Of a stretch of DNA of 64,000 bases, positions 35,196-44,060 are shown one piece after another (positions within the stretch are counted from its first letter, which is position 1; the number at the start of each line of letters is the position of its first letter). Source of the DNA: Paenibacillus doosanensis (GTDB lineage: Bacteria > Bacillota > Bacilli > Paenibacillales > NBRC-103111); the NCBI RefSeq assembly GCF_025060755.1, contig NZ_JANYUY010000023.1, positions 1 to 64,000 on the forward strand. The letters are read 5' to 3'. The notes below the pieces were generated by a model, which searched no databases, was not told the DNA's origin, and worked only from the letters and a program-made list of their open reading frames with translations. A program made the translations under genes and the position numbers.

Positions 35196-36080
35196 TCACT
35201 TTGCCGGACGCTGCGGCAAAATGCGGCTTGTTGAGCGAACTTCCCAATTGACCAGAAAAATCCCGAAGGCGATCCATGCCCCGCCCAGGCCGACGTACCA
35301 GCGGATGTTTTCTCCGAGCAGCAGCCAACTGGTGAGCACTCCGAATAACGGCGCGAGGAACAGAAACGAGCTCGTTTTGGCGGGATCGCCGCTTTGCAGC
35401 AGGTAAAACCAAACCGTAAACTGCACGATGGAGCAGATTACGACGAGCCACACCAGCACCGCGACCGATGTCACGGTCATCTCGAAATGCGGGCGCTCCG
35501 TCATAGTGCTAAGCAGAAGGAGCGCGATGCCTCCGGCCGCCATTTGATAGGCGGCAAGCACCGTCATATCGAAAGCGGCGCCCCAGCGTTTGATCAGCAG
35601 CGTGGCCGCGGCGAAACATACGGCTCCGGCGAAACAGATCAGCAGCCCGGGACGGAATTCGAAATGAAGTCCGAAGGTCAGAACGACGCCGATAAAGCCC
35701 GCCAGCACGCCGAGCCACTGTCTTCTGCGGTACGACGCGCCGGTGAAGAGCGTGCCGAGCACGATAACCAGCAGCGGGTTCATGAATGTAATGATCGCCG
35801 ACTCGCTTGACGTCACCCAGCGCATGCTGTAGTAGACGCAGCCCATCACTCCGGCCGACTGAAAGAGGCCGATGACGGCGGCTCTGCCCCATTGCTTCAT
35901 GCCGCGGGGCTGCGGCTTGCGGGCGGCGATCAGGGCGAGCAGCCCTCCGGCGAGCACGTAGCGAAGCCCCATTAGAAAAAACGGCGGCGCATAGTCCATC
36001 CCGATCTTGCCGACCGGAAACGCGATACCCATAATGAATGTGGTAAGAACGACCAATCCCACATATTTGTACTTGTTCAT
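35196..36080 (-). CDS. EamA/DMT-family transporter
   Basis: A 294-residue membrane protein with ten helices in two EamA halves: FIMGIAFPVGKIGMDYAPPFFLMGLRYVLAGGLLAL, TSSESAIITFMNPLLVIVLG in the first and AGAVCFAAATLLIKRWG, AKTSSFLFLAPLFGVLTSWLLLGE in the second (each longer stretch read in parts). The family exports metabolites or amino acids. It is divergent from a LysR gene 140 bases away with a shared inverted repeat at 36161-36177, so the LysR protein probably controls it. Confidence 0.9.
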   Translation of the reverse strand: MNKYKYVGLVVLTTFIMGIAFPVGKIGMDYAPPFFLMGLRYVLAGGLLALIAARKPQPRGMKQWGRAAVIGLFQSAGVMGCVYYSMRWVTSSESAIITFMNPLLVIVLGTLFTGASYRRRQWLGVLAGFIGVVLTFGLHFEFRPGLLICFAGAVCFAAATLLIKRWGAAFDMTVLAAYQMAAGGIALLLLSTMTERPHFEMTVTSVAVLVWLVVICSIVQFTVWFYLLQSGDPAKTSSFLFLAPLFGVLTSWLLLGENIRWYVGLGGAWIAFGIFLVNWEVRSTSRILPQRPAK

Positions 36081-36160
36081 GCCGAATCCCTCCGTTGAAA
36101 AGAATGAGTTTATTGTAACGGAGGATGGATATTATGTATAATGATTGTTATAGATATTGA

Positions 36161-36177
36161 GTATCACGATTTGTGAT
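36161..36177. promoter_or_regulatory. LysR-type operator between eamA-like and lysR-like genes
   Basis: TATCAC-GATTT-GTGATA is a 6-base perfect inverted repeat with a 5-base spacer, fitting the T-N11-A LysR consensus, in the 140-base divergent region. Confidence 0.65.
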
Positions 36178-36219
36178 ACCAAAAAAAGCCGATGACCATG
36201 GAAAGAGGTGCGAATACGA

Positions 36220-37083
36220 ATGGAAAGCGCCGACCTGCGCATATTTCAAATCGTGGCCCGCGAAGGGTCCGTCTCCAGAGCCGCCCAGCAATTAGGCTAT
36301 GTTCAATCGAATGTGACCGCCCGGGTGCGGCATTTGGAATCCGAGCTCGGCACCGAGCTGTTCCAGCGCCACAACCGCGGGATGACGCTCTCAGCCAGCG
36401 GCAAGCTGCTGCTGAATTATGCCGACAAGATTGTCGGCCTGCTGGACGAAGCGGGCAAGGCGCTGTCATCCAAGACCGAGCCCGCCGGCCCTCTGATGAT
36501 CGGTTCCACGCAAACCGCGGCAGCCGTAAGGCTGCCGAAGCTGTTAACCGCCTATTACGGGCATTACCCGAACGTGCTGCTGTCGCTCTCGACAGCGCCT
36601 ACGGCGCAGCTGATCGAGAAGGTGCTGCGCTTCGAGCTCGACGGCGCCTTCATCGGATGCGAGTGCACCCATCCCGAGCTGCTGGCGATGCCCGCCTTCG
36701 AGGAGGAGCTCGTCATCGCATCGGCCGCTTCCGTCTTGAGCCTCGAAGAGGCGATGACGAAGCCGATCGTTACGCTCGGCGCCGGGTGCACATACCGCGA
36801 GCTTCTCGAGCAATGGCTGCGCGCCAACGATTTGACGCAATCGGTCATTATGGAATTCGGCACGCTGGAGGCAATCATCGGCGGCGTATCCGCGGGACTC
36901 GGCATTTCCCTGCTGCCGCAGGCCGTCATTGCCAAGCAGGAAGCGGAGGGCTCCTTGCGGGCGCATCCGTTCCCCGAGCCGCTGCGGCGGATGAAGACCG
37001 AATTCGTCATCCGCAAGGACTCCTTCGTCAGCAGCGCGCTGCGCGCTTTCATCGAGATGCTGCCGGAACCGGGCGCTTCCTGA
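36220..37083 (+). CDS. LysR-family regulator, divergent to the EamA exporter
   Basis: A 287-residue regulator. The winged helix-turn-helix is DLRIFQIVAREGSVSRAAQQLGY, SNVTARVRHLESELGTELFQR. An effector domain follows with LMIGSTQTAAAVRLPKLL, PNVLLSLSTAPTAQLIEKV and GGVSAGLGISLLPQAVI. ATG at 36220 stands nine bases from GAGGTG; the upstream GTG at 36208 overlaps that site. It is in the class of LysR proteins (CysL/YwfK-like) that often regulate a divergently encoded exporter. Confidence 0.92.
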   Translation: MESADLRIFQIVAREGSVSRAAQQLGYVQSNVTARVRHLESELGTELFQRHNRGMTLSASGKLLLNYADKIVGLLDEAGKALSSKTEPAGPLMIGSTQTAAAVRLPKLLTAYYGHYPNVLLSLSTAPTAQLIEKVLRFELDGAFIGCECTHPELLAMPAFEEELVIASAASVLSLEEAMTKPIVTLGAGCTYRELLEQWLRANDLTQSVIMEFGTLEAIIGGVSAGLGISLLPQAVIAKQEAEGSLRAHPFPEPLRRMKTEFVIRKDSFVSSALRAFIEMLPEPGAS

Positions 37084-37234
37084 GCCGAGCCGTCCGAATC
37101 GGCCGGTGCAGCGGGCGCTTTGGCCGCCTTGTCCCGCGCCGGCAAACGGCCCGCGGGCTGCCGGACGGCGCAGAACCATGCGCCGAGTTGAGGCAAGAGA
37201 TCGCCAGCAGTCCGCGCCGCTGTCGGCACCGCCG

Positions 37235-37975
37235 TTACAGCGTTTGCCCGCTGTCCACCGTGATGATCTGGCCGGTCATCGCCGGCTGCTCCAGCGCCGA
37301 ACATACGGCGAGTGCGATATCGCCCGGCTCCGCGATGCGCCGAAGCAGCAGCTTGCCGCCGAGCCGGCGCATCTGCTGCTCCCGCCCCTCCCACCAGCGG
37401 GTGGCGACGGCGCCCGGAGCCACGCAGCTTACCGTAATCTCCGGCGCAAGCGCGCGCGCCAACGATTTGGTCAGCCCATGCACCGCGGCTTTGGACACCG
37501 CGTAAGGCAGCGACGAGCCTGAGCCGCTCAGGCCGGCGATGCTGCCGACATTGACGATCGCCCCTTGCTTGCTCTGCTTCATCCACGGAGCGACCGCTCG
37601 CGCGCAGTAAAACATTCCTTTCACATTGACGTCGAACAGCTCGTCCCATACTTCCTCCGCCGCCGCCTCCAGATCGTCCAAAGGGATATGGCGCGTAACG
37701 CTCGCGTTATTCACGAGCAGATCGACCGTCCCCCATGTCCGCACAATGTGCTCCACCATCGAGCGCACCTTGGCATCGCACGAGACATCGGCTTGTATCG
37801 CTATGGCTCGGCCTCCTCCGCGGTTGATGATGTCCGCCGTTTCCTCCGCCTCCTCGCGGGAACGCGAATAATTGACGGCAACGGCCGCCCCCCGTTCGGC
37901 TAACGCCAGGCACGTCGCCCTCCCGATGCCGGTCCCTCCTCCGGTGACAAGCGCAATTTTCCGGCTCCAATCCAT
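37235..37975 (-). CDS. short-chain dehydrogenase/reductase (classical SDR)
   Basis: A 246-residue NAD(P)-dependent oxidoreductase: ALVTGGGTGIGRATCLAL (TGxxxGIG), LVNNASVT (NNAG-like), NVGSIAG (catalytic Ser) and YAVSKAAVHG (YxxxK). YSRSREEAEE after strand 2 suggests NADP(H) preference. The C-terminus GQIITVDSGQTL is the family's usual end. ATG at 37975 follows GGAGGAGAGG. It is divergent from a second LysR gene and lies in the polysaccharide region, where such enzymes often reduce 2-keto-3-deoxy uronates or oxidise sugar acids. Substrate is not determined by sequence. Confidence 0.9.
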   Translation of the reverse strand: MDWSRKIALVTGGGTGIGRATCLALAERGAAVAVNYSRSREEAEETADIINRGGGRAIAIQADVSCDAKVRSMVEHIVRTWGTVDLLVNNASVTRHIPLDDLEAAAEEVWDELFDVNVKGMFYCARAVAPWMKQSKQGAIVNVGSIAGLSGSGSSLPYAVSKAAVHGLTKSLARALAPEITVSCVAPGAVATRWWEGREQQMRRLGGKLLLRRIAEPGDIALAVCSALEQPAMTGQIITVDSGQTL

Positions 37976-38016
37976 CTTGATCCTCTCCTCCAAACGATTT
38001 GTTATTGCATAATGCT

Positions 38017-38050
38017 ACAATGTCAGTTTATCTCGGGTTAGACATTTTGT
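38017..38050. promoter_or_regulatory. LysR-type inverted repeat between SDR and lysR-like genes
   Basis: ACAATGTC (38017-38024) and GACATTTTGT (38041-38050) form an inverted repeat, spaced like half-sites of a LysR operator; TATAAT follows at 38050-38055. Confidence 0.5.
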
Positions 38051-38112
38051 ATAATTGAATTATATAAACAGTTCGTTCATTTTTTTTGAATATGTGTGCA
38101 GCGAAAAACAAA

Positions 38113-38191
38113 CGGAGGGGCCATTTGAATCTGGAGAGGTGAGGCGTAGCGTTCGCCTTTGTCTCCGGATTTCAACCGGAAAATCAAATGG
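38113..38191. repeat. dispersed intergenic hairpin repeat, full copy
   Basis: Outer arms CCATTTGA (38121-38128) and TCAAATGG (38184-38191), middle arms AATCTGGAGA and TCTCCGGATT, and an inner GGCG...CGCC make one long stem. The first 22 bases recur exactly at 209-230 in the opposite orientation. It lies in the leader of the downstream LysR gene. Confidence 0.8.
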
Positions 38192-38236
38192 GCGCCGCAG
38201 CGAGCTTTTTCACCCATTTCTAAGGAGGATCGGCCG

Positions 38237-39139
38237 ATGGATATCAAGACGCTGCGAACCTTTCAGCGGATCGCGGAATTAGGCAGCTTTCACCGGGCGG
38301 CCGAGGAAATGAATTATGCGCAATCTACCGTCACCATGCAGATGCAAAAGCTGGAATCCGATGTAGGCGCGCAGCTCATCGAGCGCGGCAAAAAACTCGC
38401 TCTGACTGAAGCGGGAAGGCTGTTCTACGAGCAAAGCAAAAGCATTGTCAAGCAAATGGAGCAGCTGCAATCGAGTATCGCCGATCTGCAGCTCGGCGAA
38501 GCCGGACACCTGCGCCTCGGGGTCGTCGAGCCTTGCGCCAGCTACCGTTTGCCCGCTGTGCTGCAGCGATTTGTCTCCGGCTGGCCGAACATCCGCGTAT
38601 CCGTCGAAATAGCGAGTTCGCCGCAGCTATGCGAACGGGTCGCCCGGGGAGAGCTGGACCTGGCGCTTTGCTCCGCCCCGGAGCTCGGCTCCGAGCTGTA
38701 TTACGAGCCGCTATACATCGAGCGGTTCGTCCTGCTCGTGCCGGAACGCCATCCTCTGGCAAGCAAGCCGTCCGTAACGCCCGCGGAGCTGCGCGAGCAC
38801 CGGCTGCTGATTACATCGGCCGGCTGCCCTTATCGCCGCAAGCTGGACATTGCGCTGCAAGAAGCAGGAAGCGCGCCGCCGGACACGATGGAAATCGGCA
38901 GTATGGCCGCCCTGAAATATTATGTCCAAAGCGGCCTCGGCATCGCGCTCATTCCCCATTCCGCGCTGAATCCGCCGCCGGACGGAACCGCGATGCTCCC
39001 GCTGAACGGCCGCATGGCCGATATATCCTGCGGCCTCGCCTGCAAGGCGGCCAACTATCCGCTAGGACTGGCCGGCGGCCGCTTGTACCGCTTTCTGAGC
39101 CAAGAGCTGCGCGAACCGCAGCTTGACGAGCCTATATGA
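38237..39139 (+). CDS. LysR-family regulator, divergent to the SDR gene
   Basis: A 300-residue regulator. HTH: MDIKTLRTFQRIAELGSFHR, AAEEMNYAQSTVTMQMQKLE. The effector domain has LRLGVVEPCASYRLPAVLQRF, GELDLALCSAPELG, and KYYVQSGLGIALIPHSAL. ATG at 38237 has AAGGAGG eight bases upstream; the frame extends back through the hairpin repeat but without support. It probably controls the SDR gene through the inverted repeat at 38017-38050. Confidence 0.92.
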   Translation: MDIKTLRTFQRIAELGSFHRAAEEMNYAQSTVTMQMQKLESDVGAQLIERGKKLALTEAGRLFYEQSKSIVKQMEQLQSSIADLQLGEAGHLRLGVVEPCASYRLPAVLQRFVSGWPNIRVSVEIASSPQLCERVARGELDLALCSAPELGSELYYEPLYIERFVLLVPERHPLASKPSVTPAELREHRLLITSAGCPYRRKLDIALQEAGSAPPDTMEIGSMAALKYYVQSGLGIALIPHSALNPPPDGTAMLPLNGRMADISCGLACKAANYPLGLAGGRLYRFLSQELREPQLDEPI

Positions 39140-39260
39140 CGGCTTCCCCGCCGCCCGTCCTGCGGCGTCTCGCCCAGCCGGCGGCCAAATCCTTGCCGAA
39201 AACCGGTACGTTAGCATCGAGAGGAAGCAGGATACGGGGTTCCGACCGCTGTCTAAAAAG

Positions 39261-39302
39261 AACAAAAACGGCTGCTCCCTCACAACGGGAAACAGCCGTT
39301 CC
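39261..39302 (-). terminator. terminator of the GH88/heparinase operon
   Basis: On the minus strand AACGGCTG pairs with CAGCCGTT around a loop containing TTCCCGTTGTGAGGGA, followed by TTTGTTC. Confidence 0.75.
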
Positions 39303-39352
39303 TTCAACTCTTTATTCGGTTTCGCACGGTTGATACAGCCGAACGCTTTTTT

Positions 39353-40486
39353 TTACCAGAACAGCTCCGTATTCCCTCTCAGCCTGCTCAAGCCTTCGAC
39401 GAAGAAATAATCGCCGTAGATGAGCGGCACATCCATATTTTTTTGCTCCGGATAATGGCTTGTTCCATGCATAATCAAGCCTTCCTCCCGCTCGTCATCC
39501 CATGCGCCGTAATTGGCGTACAGCGAGTGCAGAATCGCTTCGCCCGCTCTGCGGTACGACGCCGCTTCCAGCGGATCGACTTGGTCCGCGATCAGCAGCA
39601 GCCCGCATGCCGCGCACGCTCCCGCTGAGGAATCGCGGTACTTCGCCACACCCTCGGGAAGGCGGAAATCCCAATGCGGCACATGATCCTCGGGCAGCTG
39701 CGAAATGAAGTAATGCGCCGCCCTCTTGGCCGCGTCCAAATAGCGGGCTTCCCCGGTGTACCGGTAGCTCAGCGCCATCCCGTAAATCGCCCATGCCGTG
39801 CCGCGGGACCAGCCGGACTCGGGGGCGTAGCCCTGCCCGCCCAGCGCTTCCGCCCGCTCTCCCGTCTCCGGATCGAAGCGTACGATATGGTAGACGGAGC
39901 CGTCCGGACGAATGAAGTTGGCAAGCACCGTATCCGCATGCTCCATCGCCAAATGCTTAAACCGAGGGTCGGCCAGCGTCTCGGAAGCCCAATACAAGAG
40001 AGGCAGGTTCATCATGCAGTCGATGATCGCCCAGCCGGCATTGTTCTCGCCTTCCCGCCACGGGTTCCACGCGCGGATGAAATTGCCCTTCACGTTGAAG
40101 CGGCCTGCGAGCAGCGTAGCCGCAAGCAGCGCGCGGCGCTTGGAATCCTCGGATTGCAGCAGCTTATAGCGGGCCACGCTGGTCAGCGTCCACATAAAGC
40201 CGATATCGTGATCCAGCTTGTAGTAATCCATAATGACCTGATCCAGCTGCTCCTCGCAGCGCTCGGCAAGCGCTTGGAAATGCTCGTCCTTGGTGTCCCG
40301 GTACAGCAGCCAGAGCAGGCCGGGCCAGAAACCGGCCGTCCACCAATAAGCGGGCTCCAGCACGTAGGCGCCGTTCACGCTGGCATGGGGAAATCCCGCT
40401 CCGATGCGCTCGCTCGTTCTCCCTACCTTCCTGACCGTCTGCTCCCAGGCCTTATCCGCCCATTCCTTCGTAGACTCGATACTCAT
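39353..40486 (-). CDS. GH88 unsaturated glucuronyl hydrolase
   Basis: A 377-residue cytosolic enzyme that hydrates and removes the 4,5-unsaturated uronic acid left on oligosaccharides by polysaccharide lyases. Candidate catalytic acids are Asp94 (KLDHDIGFMWT) and Asp156 (AIIDCMMNLPLLYW), matching the Asp pair of Bacillus UGL. Other GH88 motifs are YWWTAGFWPGLLW near the start, GYAPESGWSRGTAWAIYG, HWDF and DSSAGACAACG. ATG at 40486 follows GGGGGGA. It is 20 bases after the heparinase-like gene and forms its functional partner. No signal peptide is present. Confidence 0.92.
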   Translation of the reverse strand: MSIESTKEWADKAWEQTVRKVGRTSERIGAGFPHASVNGAYVLEPAYWWTAGFWPGLLWLLYRDTKDEHFQALAERCEEQLDQVIMDYYKLDHDIGFMWTLTSVARYKLLQSEDSKRRALLAATLLAGRFNVKGNFIRAWNPWREGENNAGWAIIDCMMNLPLLYWASETLADPRFKHLAMEHADTVLANFIRPDGSVYHIVRFDPETGERAEALGGQGYAPESGWSRGTAWAIYGMALSYRYTGEARYLDAAKRAAHYFISQLPEDHVPHWDFRLPEGVAKYRDSSAGACAACGLLLIADQVDPLEAASYRRAGEAILHSLYANYGAWDDEREEGLIMHGTSHYPEQKNMDVPLIYGDYFFVEGLSRLRGNTELFW

Positions 40487-40506
40487 TGCTTGATTCCCCC
40501 CATACA

Positions 40507-42363
40507 TTAAGACTCAAAACGAAAACGGAATTGAACCGCGCATTCCCGCTTCGGATGCAGCAGCTTGAAATCGATGGCGTAGACGTCCCTGTCGATCCCG
40601 TAATGATCGGCAAAGGACAGCTTCACGATATGCGGCTGAAGCTCCTTGGCATCGTAATCGATAATAAGGCGCTGACCCGCGCCGGGAATCGTCAAGTCCT
40701 CGCCGGACACATCCGGTTCGGTCATCGTAATGAACCTCTCGACGATCTGCTCCGGTTCTTCGCCGAATACGTAGCTGTCTTCCATCGTCAGCACCGGCTG
40801 CTCTTGCTTATGCCAGAGGAAGCTTCGCTTCAGCTGACGCAGCCGCTCATCGCCGTAGGCGCCCGCCAGCTCCAGCTCCATCCGTTCCGTATCCGGAGCG
40901 ACCGATACGCCGAGCACCTTCGCACGGTAACCGGCCCCTTCCCGCTGCGGCTTGCCGTCAATGATCGGCACGGAATGGCCCTCGGAAGCGTTGCACAAGT
41001 ACGAATACCGCTCCGCGCCGAAATATTGCTGCGTGTACATGCCGCATCCGAGATCGGCCAGGAACGTCTCCCCGTCGGCATGCAGAATGAAATGGCCGAG
41101 ATCGTTATGGTTATGCGGCTCCGCGTTATGCCCGCCCTTGGCGGCGAAGCAGAACGTGCCCCGCTCGTTCACATGCCGCGAAATAAGCCATTCGGCGTCT
41201 TCCAAATAATACGTCGCCGTGTCCCAAGGCTCCCCGGCCGCAGCCTTTTCCTCGCGGAACCAGACGATATTGCGCAGCGCCGTCGCCCAGCGGTAGCAAT
41301 GATCTTCCGTATAGGTCGTGCGCAGCGGCAATTCCGGAATGGCGACATCCGGATAAATCCGGTTTAAATAATGCGTAAGCCCCATATGAATGTGAATATC
41401 GGGCATCGAGTCGGAGAAATTGACGACCTTCGTTCCGCTCATAAAGCATTTTTGCTGAAACAGCGCGATCTGGTGCACTTTCTCGCTCGCGAATAGGTTG
41501 ACTGAGCCACCCGTCCGCTTCTTCAGCAAATCGGCGAAAAATACGAAGAAGCCAAAGCCGTAATACCAATAGCCGTATCCTTCCGTCGTCGCCCCGTCCG
41601 CCTCGAAGCCCTGCAAATAGCAGTCCATCGTCCGAAGGACGCGTTCGAGCACGGCGGCCAGCTCGTCCCCGTCGCCGATCAAATGCAGCGCAGCGGCGCC
41701 GATGGAGCCTGCGCATACCGACGCCCAGTTATGCGTAGCCGTCTCCCAATGAAACGGCTCGCCCTGCATATACGGCCAAAAAATGCGGCGGTACACTTCA
41801 TGCTTCATTCGGTTGCGCAATAGCAGCGGCAGCCTGTCCTTCATCAGCGTTACAATCTCGCTCAGCGCAAAGCCGGTTTCCGCCGAAAACAAATCGATGA
41901 CCTGAGCGTTGCCCTTCAGCCATCCGGACGGGTCGTTCAGCGAATATTCCGCCTCCGACACCGATTCCGACGCCGCCCCCACATGGGCCGGCAGGCACCA
42001 GGTATATTCGTCCAGAATCGACCATATCGTCTCCTGAAGCGCCGCCATATAATCTTCGCGTTCCGGCTCAAGCAAAGCCATGATCGCGAACGTATTCAGC
42101 CGCTTGCGCTTTTCGAAGTAGACGCGTTCGTATTCCAGCCTCGTGCCGCGTTCCTTGAATATGCTGAATAAACGATAAGATAAGACCGGAGCCTCCTGCG
42201 AGAGCAAAGCTTCCCCTTCCTTGCGCACTTCGTCGATCATGGGCCCATAGCCTTCCGCGTGCCGGACCCGCTTCCACCAGGAAGCCTGCTCCCCGGCTTG
42301 AAACAATAACGATTCCTTCTCTGCCGCATCCTGCAAGAACGGTTTCAATTGGTCGATGTTCAT
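40507..42363 (-). CDS. heparinase II/III-like polysaccharide lyase
   Basis: A 618-residue protein with an N-terminal alpha/alpha toroid and a C-terminal beta-sandwich. HNWASVCAG (211-219) and YGYWYYGFGFFVFF (263-276) are in the toroid; PHNHNDLGHFILHADG (about 416-431) is the heparinase II/III signature with the catalytic and metal-binding His; NASEGHSVP follows. The family cleaves uronic acid-containing polysaccharides by beta-elimination. No signal peptide is visible, so it likely acts on imported oligosaccharides, upstream of GH88. Substrate could be heparin, chondroitin, hyaluronan or ulvan-like; the sequence does not decide. Confidence 0.9.
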   Translation of the reverse strand: MNIDQLKPFLQDAAEKESLLFQAGEQASWWKRVRHAEGYGPMIDEVRKEGEALLSQEAPVLSYRLFSIFKERGTRLEYERVYFEKRKRLNTFAIMALLEPEREDYMAALQETIWSILDEYTWCLPAHVGAASESVSEAEYSLNDPSGWLKGNAQVIDLFSAETGFALSEIVTLMKDRLPLLLRNRMKHEVYRRIFWPYMQGEPFHWETATHNWASVCAGSIGAAALHLIGDGDELAAVLERVLRTMDCYLQGFEADGATTEGYGYWYYGFGFFVFFADLLKKRTGGSVNLFASEKVHQIALFQQKCFMSGTKVVNFSDSMPDIHIHMGLTHYLNRIYPDVAIPELPLRTTYTEDHCYRWATALRNIVWFREEKAAAGEPWDTATYYLEDAEWLISRHVNERGTFCFAAKGGHNAEPHNHNDLGHFILHADGETFLADLGCGMYTQQYFGAERYSYLCNASEGHSVPIIDGKPQREGAGYRAKVLGVSVAPDTERMELELAGAYGDERLRQLKRSFLWHKQEQPVLTMEDSYVFGEEPEQIVERFITMTEPDVSGEDLTIPGAGQRLIIDYDAKELQPHIVKLSFADHYGIDRDVYAIDFKLLHPKRECAVQFRFRFES

Positions 42364-42444
42364 CGGTTTCCTCCGTAGTAGTTGGAATGATTATATCCAT
42401 ACTACCGCTTTTTCGCCGGAAACTATAGGACTATTTTTACTTTC

Positions 42445-44058
42445 TCAAGACGATTTTTGACCTCTGTATTCCATCGGCGTGACGCCTACGGACGATTTGA
42501 ATATTTTAATAAAATAGCTCTGATTGTCGTAGCCGAGCATTTCGCAAATTTTGCCGACGGGATGGCTCGTCTGATCGAGCAGCTCCTTGGCCCGGTTCAT
42601 CTTCATCCGCGTGACGTATTCGATGAAGGTCTCCCCCGTTTCCTTCTTGAACAACCGGCTGAAGTAGCTGCTGTTCAAAAACAGATGATCGGCGACTTCC
42701 TCCAGACTGATTCGTTTATCCAGATGCAGCGACACATAGTGGATCGCCTGCACCACCTCGGACCGCTTGCTTTGATCGCCCAGCTCGTTGGCCAAAGATA
42801 TGACCGATTGAAAATGATCGATCATCCATTTTTTCAGCTCGAACAGCGAATCGATCTCCAAAATTTCTTTATGCAAAATATCGACCGCATACGTCGAGCG
42901 GAAATACTGCAGCGACTGCAGCTTCAGCTTCAAATCGAGCAGCAGCTTGAGCACCCAGTCTTTGACTTTCTCCGGCTCGAAGGCGTGCTCCTTCAAGAAA
43001 TCCATCCAATGCTCGACGGTCGGCACGATTTTCTCCGTATTTTTGGCCAGCATCATTTCTCTTAACTCCGTGCTTGCCTGATCGTACCAGGAAAATAAAT
43101 CCATATCCCCCTGGATAAACGTTCGCTTTTTCTCGATCGAGCCTTCGTCCATATAAAACCGCTGCACCCTGCTCGACAACAGCTCCTTTAAATTGCTTTT
43201 AATCTCCTCGGGATGGTGGCATATGTTGCCGATAATGAACGACATCGAAATTTTAATATACTTGTTCAACGCATTCTGGATGCCTTTTATCCGCTCTGCC
43301 GCCACGTCAAACGGGTTGACCTTGAGCGTCGAATGAAACGGGTACAGGAAGATCGATTCCTTCGTGCCGTAGGCGAAATGAACGGCAGGCGTCTCCTCCC
43401 GTCCGCTGACTTCGCTGATAATATTATCGATCGCAAAGCGCAATATATCGTCGGACATAAACCGCTGCTGAGCTTCCCGATATTCGTTCACATAGCCGAG
43501 AATCGGCAGGCAGGACACGCCCGCAAGATCGAGCCGGAACGACTGGGCCTCGGCAATCCAGCCCTGCGGATCGAGAATCGGCTGCTGCAGCGTGCGGCGG
43601 ATAAATTTTTCCTTGAGCATCTCTTGGTTGCGGTCGACCATATGCTGCAGCTGATGCTGATGCGTCTGAACGCGCTCCTCCTGATCCAAGCTGATCTTGA
43701 ACTGCTGAAGCAGTTTCTCCAGATCGGCCGGATCGAGCGTATCCTTCAGCACGTAATCCTGCACGTTCAGCTTCACCGCCTGCTGGGCGTAATGAAATTC
43801 ATTATGGCAGGAGAGGATCGCCACCCGCAGATTCGGCTTAATCTCCTTAAGCTTGCCGATCAGCTCTAAGCCGTCCATCTTCGGCATGCCGATATCCGTA
43901 ATCAGGATGTCCGGCATGTCCCGCTGCGCCTGTTCGAGCGCGATCGCGCCGTTCTCGCAGCAGCCCTGGAGCGTAAGTCCGAAGTCCTCCCAATGGATCG
44001 TTTCGGACAAAAATTCCAAAACCGGATAATCATCGTCCACTAACATTACTTTATACAT
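42445..44058 (-). CDS. YesN-type response regulator (receiver + AraC)
   Basis: A 537-residue regulator. The receiver domain has MLVDDDYPV (acidic triad), ILITDIGMPKMDG (phosphoacceptor Asp55) and YVLKDTLDP (Lys). A long middle region of about 290 residues follows, and then the AraC domain RISLEEVADHLFLNSSYFSRLFKKETGETF and VGKICEMLGYDNQSYFIKIFK. It is encoded two bases after its kinase and should activate the ABC importer and lyase genes around it. GGAGGTAACG lies before ATG. Confidence 0.94.
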   Translation of the reverse strand: MYKVMLVDDDYPVLEFLSETIHWEDFGLTLQGCCENGAIALEQAQRDMPDILITDIGMPKMDGLELIGKLKEIKPNLRVAILSCHNEFHYAQQAVKLNVQDYVLKDTLDPADLEKLLQQFKISLDQEERVQTHQHQLQHMVDRNQEMLKEKFIRRTLQQPILDPQGWIAEAQSFRLDLAGVSCLPILGYVNEYREAQQRFMSDDILRFAIDNIISEVSGREETPAVHFAYGTKESIFLYPFHSTLKVNPFDVAAERIKGIQNALNKYIKISMSFIIGNICHHPEEIKSNLKELLSSRVQRFYMDEGSIEKKRTFIQGDMDLFSWYDQASTELREMMLAKNTEKIVPTVEHWMDFLKEHAFEPEKVKDWVLKLLLDLKLKLQSLQYFRSTYAVDILHKEILEIDSLFELKKWMIDHFQSVISLANELGDQSKRSEVVQAIHYVSLHLDKRISLEEVADHLFLNSSYFSRLFKKETGETFIEYVTRMKMNRAKELLDQTSHPVGKICEMLGYDNQSYFIKIFKSSVGVTPMEYRGQKSS

Positions 44059-44060
44059 GG

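Noticed and set aside
36192-37505. 437-codon plus-strand frame rich in Arg and Ala
   Set aside because: Overlaps the LysR gene in another frame; biased composition and no domain.
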